Below are positions 55,692-64,000 of a stretch of 64,000 nucleotides of DNA, in pieces. The notes below the pieces were generated by a model. That model saw only the letters and a list, made by a program, of their open reading frames with translations. It made no database searches and was not told the DNA's origin. Numbering within the stretch: position 1 is the stretch's first letter; every line of letters starts with the position of its first letter. The stretch is from positions 124,001-188,000 of the forward strand of contig NZ_QWBW01000008.1 in NCBI RefSeq assembly GCF_004117855.1, read 5' to 3'. The position numbers and the translations under genes were made by a program. The DNA is from Modicisalibacter coralii. Lineage in GTDB: Bacteria > Pseudomonadota > Gammaproteobacteria > Pseudomonadales > Halomonadaceae.

Positions 55692-56981
55692 ATGATGGAA
55701 GCCGTGATGCTTCGAAGCCGCAAGCGGTGGCTTCTGCCGCTGGCGCTCGCCGCCGTGCTGGCGGGTTGCGGGGAGGGCGATTCGGGCGGTGAGAAGTCCG
55801 CTCAGGCACAGCAGGCGCCGCCCCGTCCCGCTCAGGTGATGACCGTGGAACCGCGCGACCTGACGCTGGACAGGCAATACCCTGCCATGGTGCGCAGCAA
55901 TCGCGAGGTCACCGTCATGGGCCGCGTCGAGGGCATCCTCGAGGCGCGTCATTACGAGGAGGGTAGCCGGGTCGAGAAGGGCGATCTGCTCTATACCATC
56001 CAGCCCGACGCCTATCAGGCGACGGTGCGTCAACGCGAGGCCGACGTGCAGAGCGCCGAGGCCGAACTCTACCGGACCCAGCGCAACGCCGATCGTTACC
56101 AGCGCCTGTATCAGCAGAACTCGGTCAGCCAGCAGCAGCTCGACGATGCCAAGGCCGACCTGCGGGCGGCCCAGGCGACCCTGGCCCAGGCCAAGGCGGC
56201 GCTCGACGCCGCCAAGATCGACCTGAGCTACACCCAGGTCCGCGCGCCGGCGAGTGGCATGATCAGCCTCAGCCAGGTCAACGTCGGCAGTCTGGTCCAG
56301 CCGCCCGAGGCACTGACGACGATCACCCCGCTGGATCCGCTCGACGTGCGCTTCTCGCTGCCCGCGGTGGATGCCCTGGCCCTGCGTCAGCAGCGTCAGG
56401 CCTCGCCGGGGCCGCTCCAGGCGGCACTCACCGCGCCGGGCACCGGCGGGGCGAGCACTGCGCCCAACCGGCTCGAGGGGCACGTCGACTTCTTCGGCGC
56501 GCGGGTCGACGAGTCCACCAGCACGGTGCAGGCCGAGGCCGAATTCGCCAACCCCGATCATCTGTTCCTGCCCGGGCAGTTCGTGCGCGTGTCGCTGACC
56601 GACGTCAAGCGCTACGACGTGTTCGCGGTGCCCGCGGTGGCCGTCACCGAAGGGCTCAAGGGGCCCCAGGTGATGGTCCTCGACGACAAGGACACCGCGC
56701 AGGCGCGTTTCGTGTCCCTGGGCCAGCAGGCCGGCGACTGGCAGATCGTCAGCGACGGTCTCGAGAAGGGCGATCGGGTGATCGTCAGCGCCATCGGCAG
56801 CATCAGCCCGGGGGACAAGATCGAGCCCCAGCCCTTCGACGGCGACCCCGAGACCGGGCAGGACAAGCCGGTCGCCGACGGCAGCGGCCGCCAGGGCGAT
56901 GATGCCGGTCAGGGCGGCAAGGATGACCAGGCCTCGGCGTCCGGATCGGCGGCGCAGGGTGAGGATGGGGGCGAGGGATGA
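55692..56981 (+). CDS. RND efflux periplasmic adaptor lipoprotein (AcrA/TtgA type)
   Basis: 429 residues. The lipobox LAGC near residue 22 makes it an anchored lipoprotein. The coiled-coil hairpin occupies about 110-175 (VQSAEAELYRTQRNADRYQR), flanked by lipoyl halves (GRVEGILEARHYEEGSRVEK and YTQVRAPASGMISLSQVNVG). A Gly/Gln/Asp-rich tail of about 45 residues is longer than in AcrA (397). It bridges the RND pump to an outer-membrane channel; no such channel gene is present here. It overlaps the pump gene by 4 nt. Confidence 0.92.
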   Translation: MMEAVMLRSRKRWLLPLALAAVLAGCGEGDSGGEKSAQAQQAPPRPAQVMTVEPRDLTLDRQYPAMVRSNREVTVMGRVEGILEARHYEEGSRVEKGDLLYTIQPDAYQATVRQREADVQSAEAELYRTQRNADRYQRLYQQNSVSQQQLDDAKADLRAAQATLAQAKAALDAAKIDLSYTQVRAPASGMISLSQVNVGSLVQPPEALTTITPLDPLDVRFSLPAVDALALRQQRQASPGPLQAALTAPGTGGASTAPNRLEGHVDFFGARVDESTSTVQAEAEFANPDHLFLPGQFVRVSLTDVKRYDVFAVPAVAVTEGLKGPQVMVLDDKDTAQARFVSLGQQAGDWQIVSDGLEKGDRVIVSAIGSISPGDKIEPQPFDGDPETGQDKPVADGSGRQGDDAGQGGKDDQASASGSAAQGEDGGEG

Positions 56982-59900
56982 ATTTCTCGAGCGTTTTCAT
57001 CCGCCGGCCGATCTTCGCCACCGTCATCTCGGTGATCATCGTGCTGATCGGGCTGATGGCGGTGCGGGTGCTGCCGGTGGAGCAGTACCCGCGCGTGGTG
57101 CCGCCCAGCGTCAGCGTCACGGCGACCTACCCGGGGGCCAGCGCGCAGACCGTCTCGGATACCGTGGCCTCGACCCTCGCCGAGGAGGTCAACGGCGTCG
57201 AGAACATGATCTACATGACCTCGGCGAGCTCCGACAGCGGCAGCATGTCGATGCAGATCTACTTCTCGATCGGTACCGACCCGCAGACCGCGACCATCAA
57301 CGTCAACAACCGCGTCCAGCGGGCCCTGTCGCAATTGCCCAGCGAGGTCCAGGCCCAGGGGGTGACGGTCGAGCAGCGCTCCAACAGCGTGCTGATGTTC
57401 GTCGCGGTCACCTCCAGTTCCGATGCCTATGACTCGCTGTTCCTGACCAACTACGCCAACCTCAACATCACCGATGAGCTCAAGCAGCTTCACGGGGTGG
57501 GGCAGGCGCAGGTACTGGGCAATCAGGAATTCGCCATGCGCGTCTGGCTCAACCCCGACAAGCTGGCCCAGTACGACCTGACCCCGGCGGAGGTGTCGGC
57601 GGCGATCAAGGCGCAGAACACCGTGGTCCCGGCGGGCAAGCTGGGGGCCGAGCCTCAGGATGACCCGACCGCCTATACCTACACCATCACCACCCAGGGG
57701 CGGCTGAAGGACGTCGACGATTTCCGCAACATCCTGCTGCGGACCAACGAGGACGGCTCCTCGCTGCGCCTGGGTGACGTCGCGCGCGTCGAACTGGGCA
57801 AGAACAGCTACGGCGTGCAGGGCTACGTCAATAACAAGCCGATCGCGCCGATCGCCATCTACCTGCAGCCCGGTGCCAATGCGCTCGACGTGGCGGGCGA
57901 GGTCAAGGACAAGATGGCCGAGCTCAAGAGCCGCTTCCCGGCCGGGCTCGACTACGAGATCCCCTACGACACCACGCTGTTCATCGATGCCTCGGTCTCC
58001 TCGGTGGAGCACACCTTCATCGAGGCGCTGCTGCTGGTGATCGCCATCGTCTTCGTGTTCCTGCAGAGCTGGCGCTCGACGCTGGTGGCGATGTCGGTGG
58101 TGCCGATCTCGGTGATCGGGACCTTCGCCGGCATGTACCTGCTCGACTTCTCGATCAACCTCCTGTCGCTGTTCGGCATGATCCTGGCGATCGGGATCGT
58201 CGTCGACGATGCCATCGTGGTGATCGAGAATACCGAGCGCATCATGGAGGAGGACGAGAGTGCCACGCCGCTCAGCGCCGCCTTCCTGGCGATGAAGGAG
58301 GTTTCCGGCGCGGTCATCGCCACGGCGCTGATCATGGCCGCGGTGTTCATCCCGGTGGGCTTCATGGGCGGGATCACCGGCCAGATGTACCAGCAGTTCG
58401 CGATCACCATCGCGATCTCGGTGGCGATCTCGGCGGTGGTGGCGCTGACCTTCACGCCGGCGATCAGCGCGCTGTTCCTCAAGAACGCTCACCACATCGA
58501 GCACTCGCGGCTGTTCCGGACGATCCACAAGCCCTTCGACTGGTTCAACAAGGGTTTCGCCAAGATCACCGATCTGTTCATGGCGGTGACCCACTTCCTG
58601 ATCCGGCATATGGTGCTGACGCTGGTCCTGCTGGTCGCCATCGGCGCCGCCTCCTGGGTGATCTACGAGCGGCTGCCGAGCGGGCTGATCCCGGCGACCG
58701 ACCAGGGGGTCGCGCTGGCCGCGATCTCGCTGCCGGCGGGGTCGTCGTTCGCCCGCACCGATGCCTACATGCACAAGCTCAGCGAGCGGATGGAAGAGAT
58801 TCCGGCGGTCGAGTACGCGGTCAGCGTGCCCGGCTTCGACATCCTGTCGAGCTCGGCGAACACGGCGAAGGGCGTGATGTTCGTGACCATGAAGCCGTGG
58901 AGCGAGCGTGACATCGGGGTCGAGGATCTGGTGGGCATGATCATGAAGGCCGGCGCCGAGATCCCCGGCGGCAAGGCGATGGCCTTCAACATCCCGCCGA
59001 TCCAGGGGCTGTCGACCACCGGCGGGTTCACCGGCTATCTGCAGTCCTTCGACGGCGCCTCTCCGCAGGCGCTGGCCCAGGCCTCGATGAAGGTGATGCA
59101 GGCGGCGGCGAAACGCCCCGAACTGACCCGCGTGTTCACCACCCTGGATGTCAACGTGCCGGTCTTCGACGCCACCGTGGATCAGGACAAGGCGCGGGCG
59201 CTGGGGGTCGATCTGGGCGATCTCAACACCACCCTGAGCAGCACCTTCGGCAGTTCGTTCGTCAACTACTTCACCAAGGCGAGCCGCAGCTTCCAGGTCT
59301 ACATGCAGTCGGAGGCCGACTATCGCCAGCATCCCGACGATCTGAAGGACGTCTATGTGCGCGGCGGCGACGGTCAGCGCATTCCGCTCTCCGAGCTGGT
59401 GACCTTCGAGCGTAGCAAGGCCCCCTCGGTGCTCGACCGCTACAACGTCTACCCGGCGGCACGCTTCCAGGGCGAGCCGGCACCCGGCTACAGTTCCGGC
59501 CAGGCGGTGGAGGCGATGCAGGAAGTGGTCAGCCAGACGCTGGGTAAATCCTATGGCATGGGCTGGACCGGCGAGGCCTTCCAGCAGCGTAACGTGGGCA
59601 CCGCCGCGGCGCTGGCGCTGACCTTCGGCATCGTCATGATGTTCCTGATCCTCGCCGCCCAGTACGAGAGCTGGACGCTGCCGCTGGCGGTGGTCTCCGC
59701 GGTGCCGTTCGCCTTCATCGGCGCGGTGGTCGCGGTCTACCTGAGCGGCATGAGTACCAGCGTCTACCTTCAGGTGGGGCTGCTGGTGGTCGTGGGTCTG
59801 GCGGCCAAGAACGCCATCCTGATCGTCGAGTTCGCCGAACAGCAGCGCAAGCACGAGGGACTGTCGGTGGTCGAGGCGGCGCGCGTGGCGGCCCGCCAGC

Positions 59901-60157
59901 GCTTCCGGCCGATCGTCATGACCTCGCTGGCGTTCATCGGCGGCTCCCTGCCGCTGGCGCTCGCCACCGGCGCCAGTGCGGCGAGCCGCAATCAGATCGG
60001 CACGCCGGTGGTCGGCGGGATGATCGCGATCACCGTGCTGGCCAGCGTCTTCGTGCCTGCTTCCTACGTGCTGATCATGAAGGTCACCCATACGCTGTCG
60101 CGCTGGGTGGGACGCGACCCCGACAAGGCTGGCAAGCCGGCCGACGAGCGCGGTTGA
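56978..60157 (+). CDS. RND efflux pump, inner-membrane transporter (AcrB/TtgB type)
   Basis: 1059 residues, the AcrB/MexB size class. It has the usual two halves with six helices each. The proton-relay residues are visible: GIVVDDAIVVIENTERI (two Asp near residue 409) and the Lys in GLAAKNAILIVEFAEQQ (near 940). RPIFATVISVIIVLIGLMAV at the N-terminus is typical. It exports hydrophobic drugs and solvents together with the adaptor and a TolC-like protein encoded elsewhere. Translational coupling to the adaptor gene and a strong terminator after it (60183-60212) define a two-gene operon. Confidence 0.95.
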   Translation: MNFSSVFIRRPIFATVISVIIVLIGLMAVRVLPVEQYPRVVPPSVSVTATYPGASAQTVSDTVASTLAEEVNGVENMIYMTSASSDSGSMSMQIYFSIGTDPQTATINVNNRVQRALSQLPSEVQAQGVTVEQRSNSVLMFVAVTSSSDAYDSLFLTNYANLNITDELKQLHGVGQAQVLGNQEFAMRVWLNPDKLAQYDLTPAEVSAAIKAQNTVVPAGKLGAEPQDDPTAYTYTITTQGRLKDVDDFRNILLRTNEDGSSLRLGDVARVELGKNSYGVQGYVNNKPIAPIAIYLQPGANALDVAGEVKDKMAELKSRFPAGLDYEIPYDTTLFIDASVSSVEHTFIEALLLVIAIVFVFLQSWRSTLVAMSVVPISVIGTFAGMYLLDFSINLLSLFGMILAIGIVVDDAIVVIENTERIMEEDESATPLSAAFLAMKEVSGAVIATALIMAAVFIPVGFMGGITGQMYQQFAITIAISVAISAVVALTFTPAISALFLKNAHHIEHSRLFRTIHKPFDWFNKGFAKITDLFMAVTHFLIRHMVLTLVLLVAIGAASWVIYERLPSGLIPATDQGVALAAISLPAGSSFARTDAYMHKLSERMEEIPAVEYAVSVPGFDILSSSANTAKGVMFVTMKPWSERDIGVEDLVGMIMKAGAEIPGGKAMAFNIPPIQGLSTTGGFTGYLQSFDGASPQALAQASMKVMQAAAKRPELTRVFTTLDVNVPVFDATVDQDKARALGVDLGDLNTTLSSTFGSSFVNYFTKASRSFQVYMQSEADYRQHPDDLKDVYVRGGDGQRIPLSELVTFERSKAPSVLDRYNVYPAARFQGEPAPGYSSGQAVEAMQEVVSQTLGKSYGMGWTGEAFQQRNVGTAAALALTFGIVMMFLILAAQYESWTLPLAVVSAVPFAFIGAVVAVYLSGMSTSVYLQVGLLVVVGLAAKNAILIVEFAEQQRKHEGLSVVEAARVAARQRFRPIVMTSLAFIGGSLPLALATGASAASRNQIGTPVVGGMIAITVLASVFVPASYVLIMKVTHTLSRWVGRDPDKAGKPADERG

Positions 60158-60182
60158 GTCGCGAAGCCGTTGTCGTGTCACG

Positions 60183-60212
60183 CAAAGCCAAGGCCCCGGG
60201 GTCTTGGCTTTG
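60183..60212 (+). terminator. terminator of the RND operon
   Basis: CAAAGCCAAG and CTTGGCTTTG form a perfect 10-bp stem around a 10-nt loop. It is 25 nt after the pump stop. TGTCGTTG follows, so it has only a weak T-run. Confidence 0.75.
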
Positions 60213-60267
60213 TCGTTGACAGGCGTCAGGCTTCGGGGGCCGATGACGGACAGCCTGGGGAGGTGGC

Positions 60268-62486
60268 ATGTCGTTGAGATATCTGTGCCGGCTGCTCTGC
60301 CTGCTGGCCATGCTGATGGCCCCGGCGGCGAGTCGGCCGATTCGTCCTCCGATTCGCAGCAGTTGCAGGATTCGCTGGATCGGGTGATCGCCACCCTGGA
60401 GGACGACGCGCAGCGCAGGCAGTTGCTCGAGCAGCTCAAGGCCTTGCGCGAGACGACCCGCGCCGCGGCCGGGGGCGGCGACACCGAGCAGCGCCAGGGG
60501 CTGCTCGGCGCGCTGGCCGACTCGCTGACCGATCTCGGCGAGCAGGCCGAGGCGGGTCGGTCGCCGCTGGCCATCTGGGGCCGGCGCAGCCAGCGGGCGC
60601 TGGACGACCTGGATGGGCTGATCACCGGGATGGGTCACAGCGAGGTGATTCGCCAGAGTCTCGAGGCCCTGACCCTCACCGCGGTCTGGCTGGGACTGCT
60701 GTTGCTGCTGATGGCGGCCGGGCGGCTGCTGGCGCGACGCTACGACTGGCCATTGGCGCTACCGCCGGAGCCGCGCCCGGCGCTGCTGGTGGTGCACTTC
60801 CTGCGCAAGGTGCTGCCCTGGGCGCTGGCCTTTGCCGCCATGCTGGCCAGCCTGCGCTGGCTGACCCAGCCCAGCCCGGCGCGGGCCAGCGTGCTGGTGA
60901 TCGCCTATGTCACGCTCTGCGGACGCCTGCTGTCGACGGTGTTCGACGAGGTGATCGCGCTGTTCACCCGGGGGCACCGCCGCGTGGCGGTGGCGATCCT
61001 GCGCCGTCAGGCGCCGCGACGGCTGTTCGTGATCGGTGCCCTGGCGGCGTTCGGCGACGCGGTCAACAGCGAACGGCTGGTGACGCTGCTGGGCAATGAC
61101 CTGGCCGGCTGGCTGTCGGTGCTGGCCAATCTGCTCGCGGGGCTGCTCAGCGGGGTGCTGGTGCTGCGCATGCGGCGTCCGGTCAAGCACCTGATCCGCA
61201 ACCGGCCCTATTCGCAACGCCGCGACTCGAGCACCCTGCGCGACGTGGCCGTGGCGCTGGGGCGCTTCTGGCATGTCCCGGCCCTGCTGCTGATCGGGGC
61301 CTCGCTGGTGGCGATCTTCGTCTCCGTCGGCAATGCCGACGTGGCCTTCACCCGGGCGATTCTCTGTGCGGCACTGCTGGTGCTTTCGCTGGTCGCCAGC
61401 AGCGGCCTGCACCGGCATGCCGAACGCGCCACCCGGCGCCGACGCAAGTCCCAGTATCGGCGGCGTCTCGAGCGCTTCGGCTATACCCTGGGGCAGTTCA
61501 TCGTCTGGGGGCTGTTCGCCGAGCTGTCGCTGCGGGTCTGGGGGTTGTCGCTGCTGGGCATCGGCCAGGAGGGCGCCGTGAGCGCGCGAATCGGCCATGC
61601 CCTGCTGCGCATCGGCCTCACCGTGCTGCTCGCCTGGCTGATCTGGATCTTTGCCGATACCGCCATCCAGCGCGCCTTGCGCGGCTCGGCCAATGCTCGC
61701 GGCCGGCGCATCCACAGCACCCGGGCGCAGACCATCACCCCGATGATCCGCAACGTGGTCTTCACCACCATCCTGGTGATCGCCTCGATCGTCGGACTGG
61801 CCAATCTCGGCGTCAACGTCACGCCGCTGCTGGCCGGTGCCGGGGTGATCGGTCTGGCGATCGGCTTCGGTGCCCAGACGCTGGTCCAGGATCTGATCAC
61901 CGGGCTGTTCATCCTGATCGAGGACTCGCTGTCGATCGACGACTTCGTCGACGTCGGCGGGCACATGGGCACCGTCGAGGGGCTCAGCCTGCGTACCGTG
62001 CGGCTGCGCGATCTGGATGGCATCGTGCATATCATCCCCTTCAGCCAGATCAAGGGCATCCAGAACTTCGCCCGTGAGTTCGGCACCGCGCTGATGCGTA
62101 TCCGCGTCCCGCATACCATGAAGATCGACGCCGCCACCGAGCTGGTTCGCGAGGTCGCCGATGCCTTGCGTCAGGATCCGATGATGCGTCACCACATCTG
62201 GTCGCCGCTGGAATTGCAGGGCATCGAGAGTTTCGATCAGGGCGCGGCGATCCTGCGCGTGCGCATGCGTACCAGCCCGTCGATGCAGTGGGACGTGGCG
62301 CGTGCCTTCAATCTGCGTCTCAAGCAGCGGCTCGACAGCGAAGGCCAGGACCTGTCGCTGCCGCGGATGAGCGTGGTGCTCGAAACGTCGCGCGACGGTG
62401 GCGATGCCGGCCGCGACGTGGCGATGCCCCCGCGCCGCGCCTCGGCCACCCCACCTCCGGAGGGGGCCGATGGCGAGCCGCAGTAG
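60268..62486 (+). CDS. MscS-family mechanosensitive channel (YbiO-like) with apparent frameshift near the start
   Basis: About 740 residues if one base is added near 60320-60335. ATG 60268 has a perfect GGGGAGG site and begins a signal peptide (MSLRYLCRLLCLLAMLM). The rest of the protein is in another frame from about 60330 (GGESADSSSDSQQLQDSLDR). About ten helices follow, then the MscS domain: LANLGVNVTPLLAGAGVIGL, AIGFGAQTLVQDLITGLFIL, and HIIPFSQIKGIQNFARE. E. coli YbiO is 741 residues with the same layout. It would protect against osmotic downshock. The open frame without the signal peptide starts earlier, but has no good ribosome-binding site. Confidence 0.8.
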
Positions 62487-62520
62487 CGGCCGCTGGCACC
62501 CTTATTGCTTTCCCTAATGT

Positions 62521-62542
62521 GGCGCCGTCTCGTGGCGGCGCC
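62521..62542 (+). terminator. hairpin after the MscS-type gene
   Basis: GGCGCCG and CGGCGCC pair around an 8-nt loop, 34 nt after the stop. No T-run. Confidence 0.45.
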
Positions 62543-62707
62543 GATTCTGCCGGTTCGCCCGGCTGCGGTGGCATCGGTCGGCGGATACCCGGCGCTTGCG
62601 CACCGCCAGGGTGCATGGCGCAGGGTGTGCTGCACCACGGGGGAGCCGGCCATCATCGGCCGACGCATCAGGGAGCGAGGCGGGGCCGCGATCGGGGAGC
62701 GGTGCCT

Positions 62708-64000
62708 ATGCAAGTCTCGATGCTGGATACCCTATGGGTGTTGTGGGGGGCGATGCTGGTCTTCGTCATGCAGGCCGGTTTCCTGTGCCTGGAGTCGGGC
62801 GTCACGCGCGGCAAGAACGCCATCAACGTGGCGATGAAGAACCTCGCCGACTTCACGGTAACCGTGGCGGTGTTCTGGCTGGCCGGGTTCGGCCTGATGT
62901 TCGGCGACGGCGTGGCCGGCCTGGTCGGCAGGGATCATTTCCTGCCCACGCTGGGGGTCGGTCACGATGCCTGGCTGGCCTGTTTCTTTCTCTTCGAGGC
63001 GATGTTCTGTGCCACCGCCACCACCATCGTCTCCGGCGCGGTGGCCGAGCGCATGCCGTTTCTCGCTTACCTGGCGCTCACCGTCGGGGTGGGCGTGCTG
63101 GTCTACCCGCTGTTCGGTCACTGGGCCTGGGCCAGCGCGCTGAGCGACCGGCCCGGTTGGCTGGAAGCGCGCGGCTTCGTCGACTTCGCCGGCTCGACGG
63201 TGGTTCACAGCCTGGGCGGCTGGGTGGCGCTGGTCGCGGTACTGCGCATCGGCCCGCGCGCCGGCCGCTTCGTGCCCGGGCAGGCCGCCAGGCCCGTGCC
63301 GGCGAGCAATCTGCCGCTGGCGATGCTCGGCGTGTTGCTGCTGTTCCTCGGCTGGTTCGGCTTCAATGGCGGCAGCACGCTGGCGCTCGACGAGCGGGTC
63401 CCCGGGGTGCTGGTCAATACCGTGATGGGCGCCGTGGGCGGGGTGCTGTCGGCCATGCTGGTGGGGTGGCGGCTGCGTCGCTACGCCGAGGTCATGTATG
63501 CCATGAATGGCGCGATCGCGGGTCTGGTGGCGATCACCGCCGGCGCGCATGCGATGACCGCCGGCCAGTCGCTGTTCATCGGTGCGCTGAGCGGGGTGCT
63601 GATGGTGGTGACCAGCGAGGGGCTGCTCAAGTACCGCATCGACGACGCGGTAGGAGCGATCCCCGCGCACCTGGTGGCCGGCATCTGGGGGACCCTGGCG
63701 GTGGGGTTGATGGGCGATCTCGACCTGCTCGGCACCGGTCTCGATCGCGCCCATCAGGTCGCGGTGCAGTGCCTGGGCATCGCGGTCTGCGCCCTCTGGG
63801 GCGGGGGTTCGGCCTGGCTGCTGCTGGCGCTGATCGGGCGCGGCCTGTCGCTGCGGGTCACGCCGGACGCCGAGCGGTTGGGGCTGAACGTCGCCGAGCA
63901 CGGGGCGCGCAGCGAACTCTTCGATCTGCTCGAGGCGATGCGCCGCCACGAGCGCAGCGGCGACGTGCGCGGGCGGGTCGAGGCCGATCCGTTCACCGAG
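62708..64000 (+). CDS. Amt ammonium transporter with extended C-terminal region, cut by window end
   Basis: 431 residues to the edge. The Amt domain has about eleven helices. DFAGSTVVHSLGGWVALVAV holds the first pore His; IPAHLVAGIWGTLAVGLMGD holds the second. FCATATTIVSGAVAERMPFLAY is another family segment. The Amt core ends near residue 380; the tail then goes into ERLGLNVAEHGARSELFDLL and RVEADPFTE, a segment that in related proteins leads to PAS or GGDEF domains. The remainder lies outside the window. Start: ATG after GGGAG. It may be a sensor-transporter rather than a pure carrier. Confidence 0.9.
   Translation, partial: MQVSMLDTLWVLWGAMLVFVMQAGFLCLESGVTRGKNAINVAMKNLADFTVTVAVFWLAGFGLMFGDGVAGLVGRDHFLPTLGVGHDAWLACFFLFEAMFCATATTIVSGAVAERMPFLAYLALTVGVGVLVYPLFGHWAWASALSDRPGWLEARGFVDFAGSTVVHSLGGWVALVAVLRIGPRAGRFVPGQAARPVPASNLPLAMLGVLLLFLGWFGFNGGSTLALDERVPGVLVNTVMGAVGGVLSAMLVGWRLRRYAEVMYAMNGAIAGLVAITAGAHAMTAGQSLFIGALSGVLMVVTSEGLLKYRIDDAVGAIPAHLVAGIWGTLAVGLMGDLDLLGTGLDRAHQVAVQCLGIAVCALWGGGSAWLLLALIGRGLSLRVTPDAERLGLNVAEHGARSELFDLLEAMRRHERSGDVRGRVEADPFTE

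Noticed and set aside
56909-60625. Minus-strand open frame of 1238 codons
   Set aside because: It is antisense to the entire RND pump gene, shows no motif, and has shadow-type composition.

Overview
The window is GC-rich, densely packed chromosomal DNA. It looks like a halophilic gammaproteobacterium of the Halomonadaceae (Halomonas / Chromohalobacter type). The reasons are a complete glycine-betaine and dimethylglycine demethylation gene set, a BCCT osmolyte transporter, opgGH, Entner-Doudoroff sugar genes, and TRAP and RND systems, all close to Pseudomonas-type proteins. The genus is inferred from gene content, since there is no rRNA gene. No tRNA, rRNA, CRISPR array, transposase or prophage gene was seen.

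Layout. 1-1973: a PQQ dehydrogenase cut by the window start, with a small membrane protein directly upstream of it. 2038-2179: first copy of a short inverted-repeat element. 2232-3703: an XRE-cupin regulator followed by azlC and azlD, whose junction looks deleted. 3992-11964: the dimethylglycine operon (M19-like protein, DUF5943 protein, dgcA, dgcB, ETF alpha, ETF beta). 12074-14143: a convergent diguanylate cyclase and EAL phosphodiesterase. 14269-15692: a DMT exporter and a DUF4174 protein. 16031-19507: a TRAP transporter with fused Q and M subunits. 19554-23578: an LpxR-like lipid A deacylase, an RpiR regulator with an aminotransferase, and a DUF4168 protein. 23657-29324: a BCCT carrier, a flavin reductase, and divergent gbcA/gbcB. 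29318-34804: a sulfatase-fold membrane enzyme divergent from opgG-opgH. 34901-37409: an SLC13 permease and a carboxylesterase. 37443-46079: sugar catabolism (fructokinase, pgi; then edd-glk-mutarotase-aldo/keto reductase; gapA divergent). 46441-49445: a small unknown protein, a triple-PAS diguanylate cyclase and an exported dienelactone hydrolase. 49658-51198: two more copies of the short element around a FemAB/GNAT-like gene. 51259-54875: a KefC-type antiporter, a fructosamine kinase and an alpha/beta hydrolase. 54948-60157: a TetR repressor with an AcrAB/TtgAB-type efflux pair. 60268-62486: an MscS-family channel with an apparent frameshift. 62708-end: an Amt ammonium transporter with an extended tail, cut by the window end.

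How the genes fit together. Betaine enters by the BCCT carrier. GbcA/GbcB demethylate it to dimethylglycine. DgcA/DgcB demethylate that to sarcosine and pass electrons through the dedicated ETF pair. Imported sugars can be phosphorylated by the fructokinase or glucokinase, isomerised by Pgi, and fed through Edd and GapA. eda, zwf, the sarcosine oxidase genes, gbdR and the outer-membrane partner of the RND pump are not in the window.

The most unusual signals are: the three copies of an IS5-like MITE (TTAG and CTGG duplications; one copy supplies the stop codon of a gene); the out-of-frame azlC-azlD deletion junction; the M19-family protein without canonical metal ligands; the large intergenic hairpins inside the dgc operon; several clean operator palindromes; the apparent frameshift in the MscS-type gene; and the Amt tail that may lead into a signalling domain.
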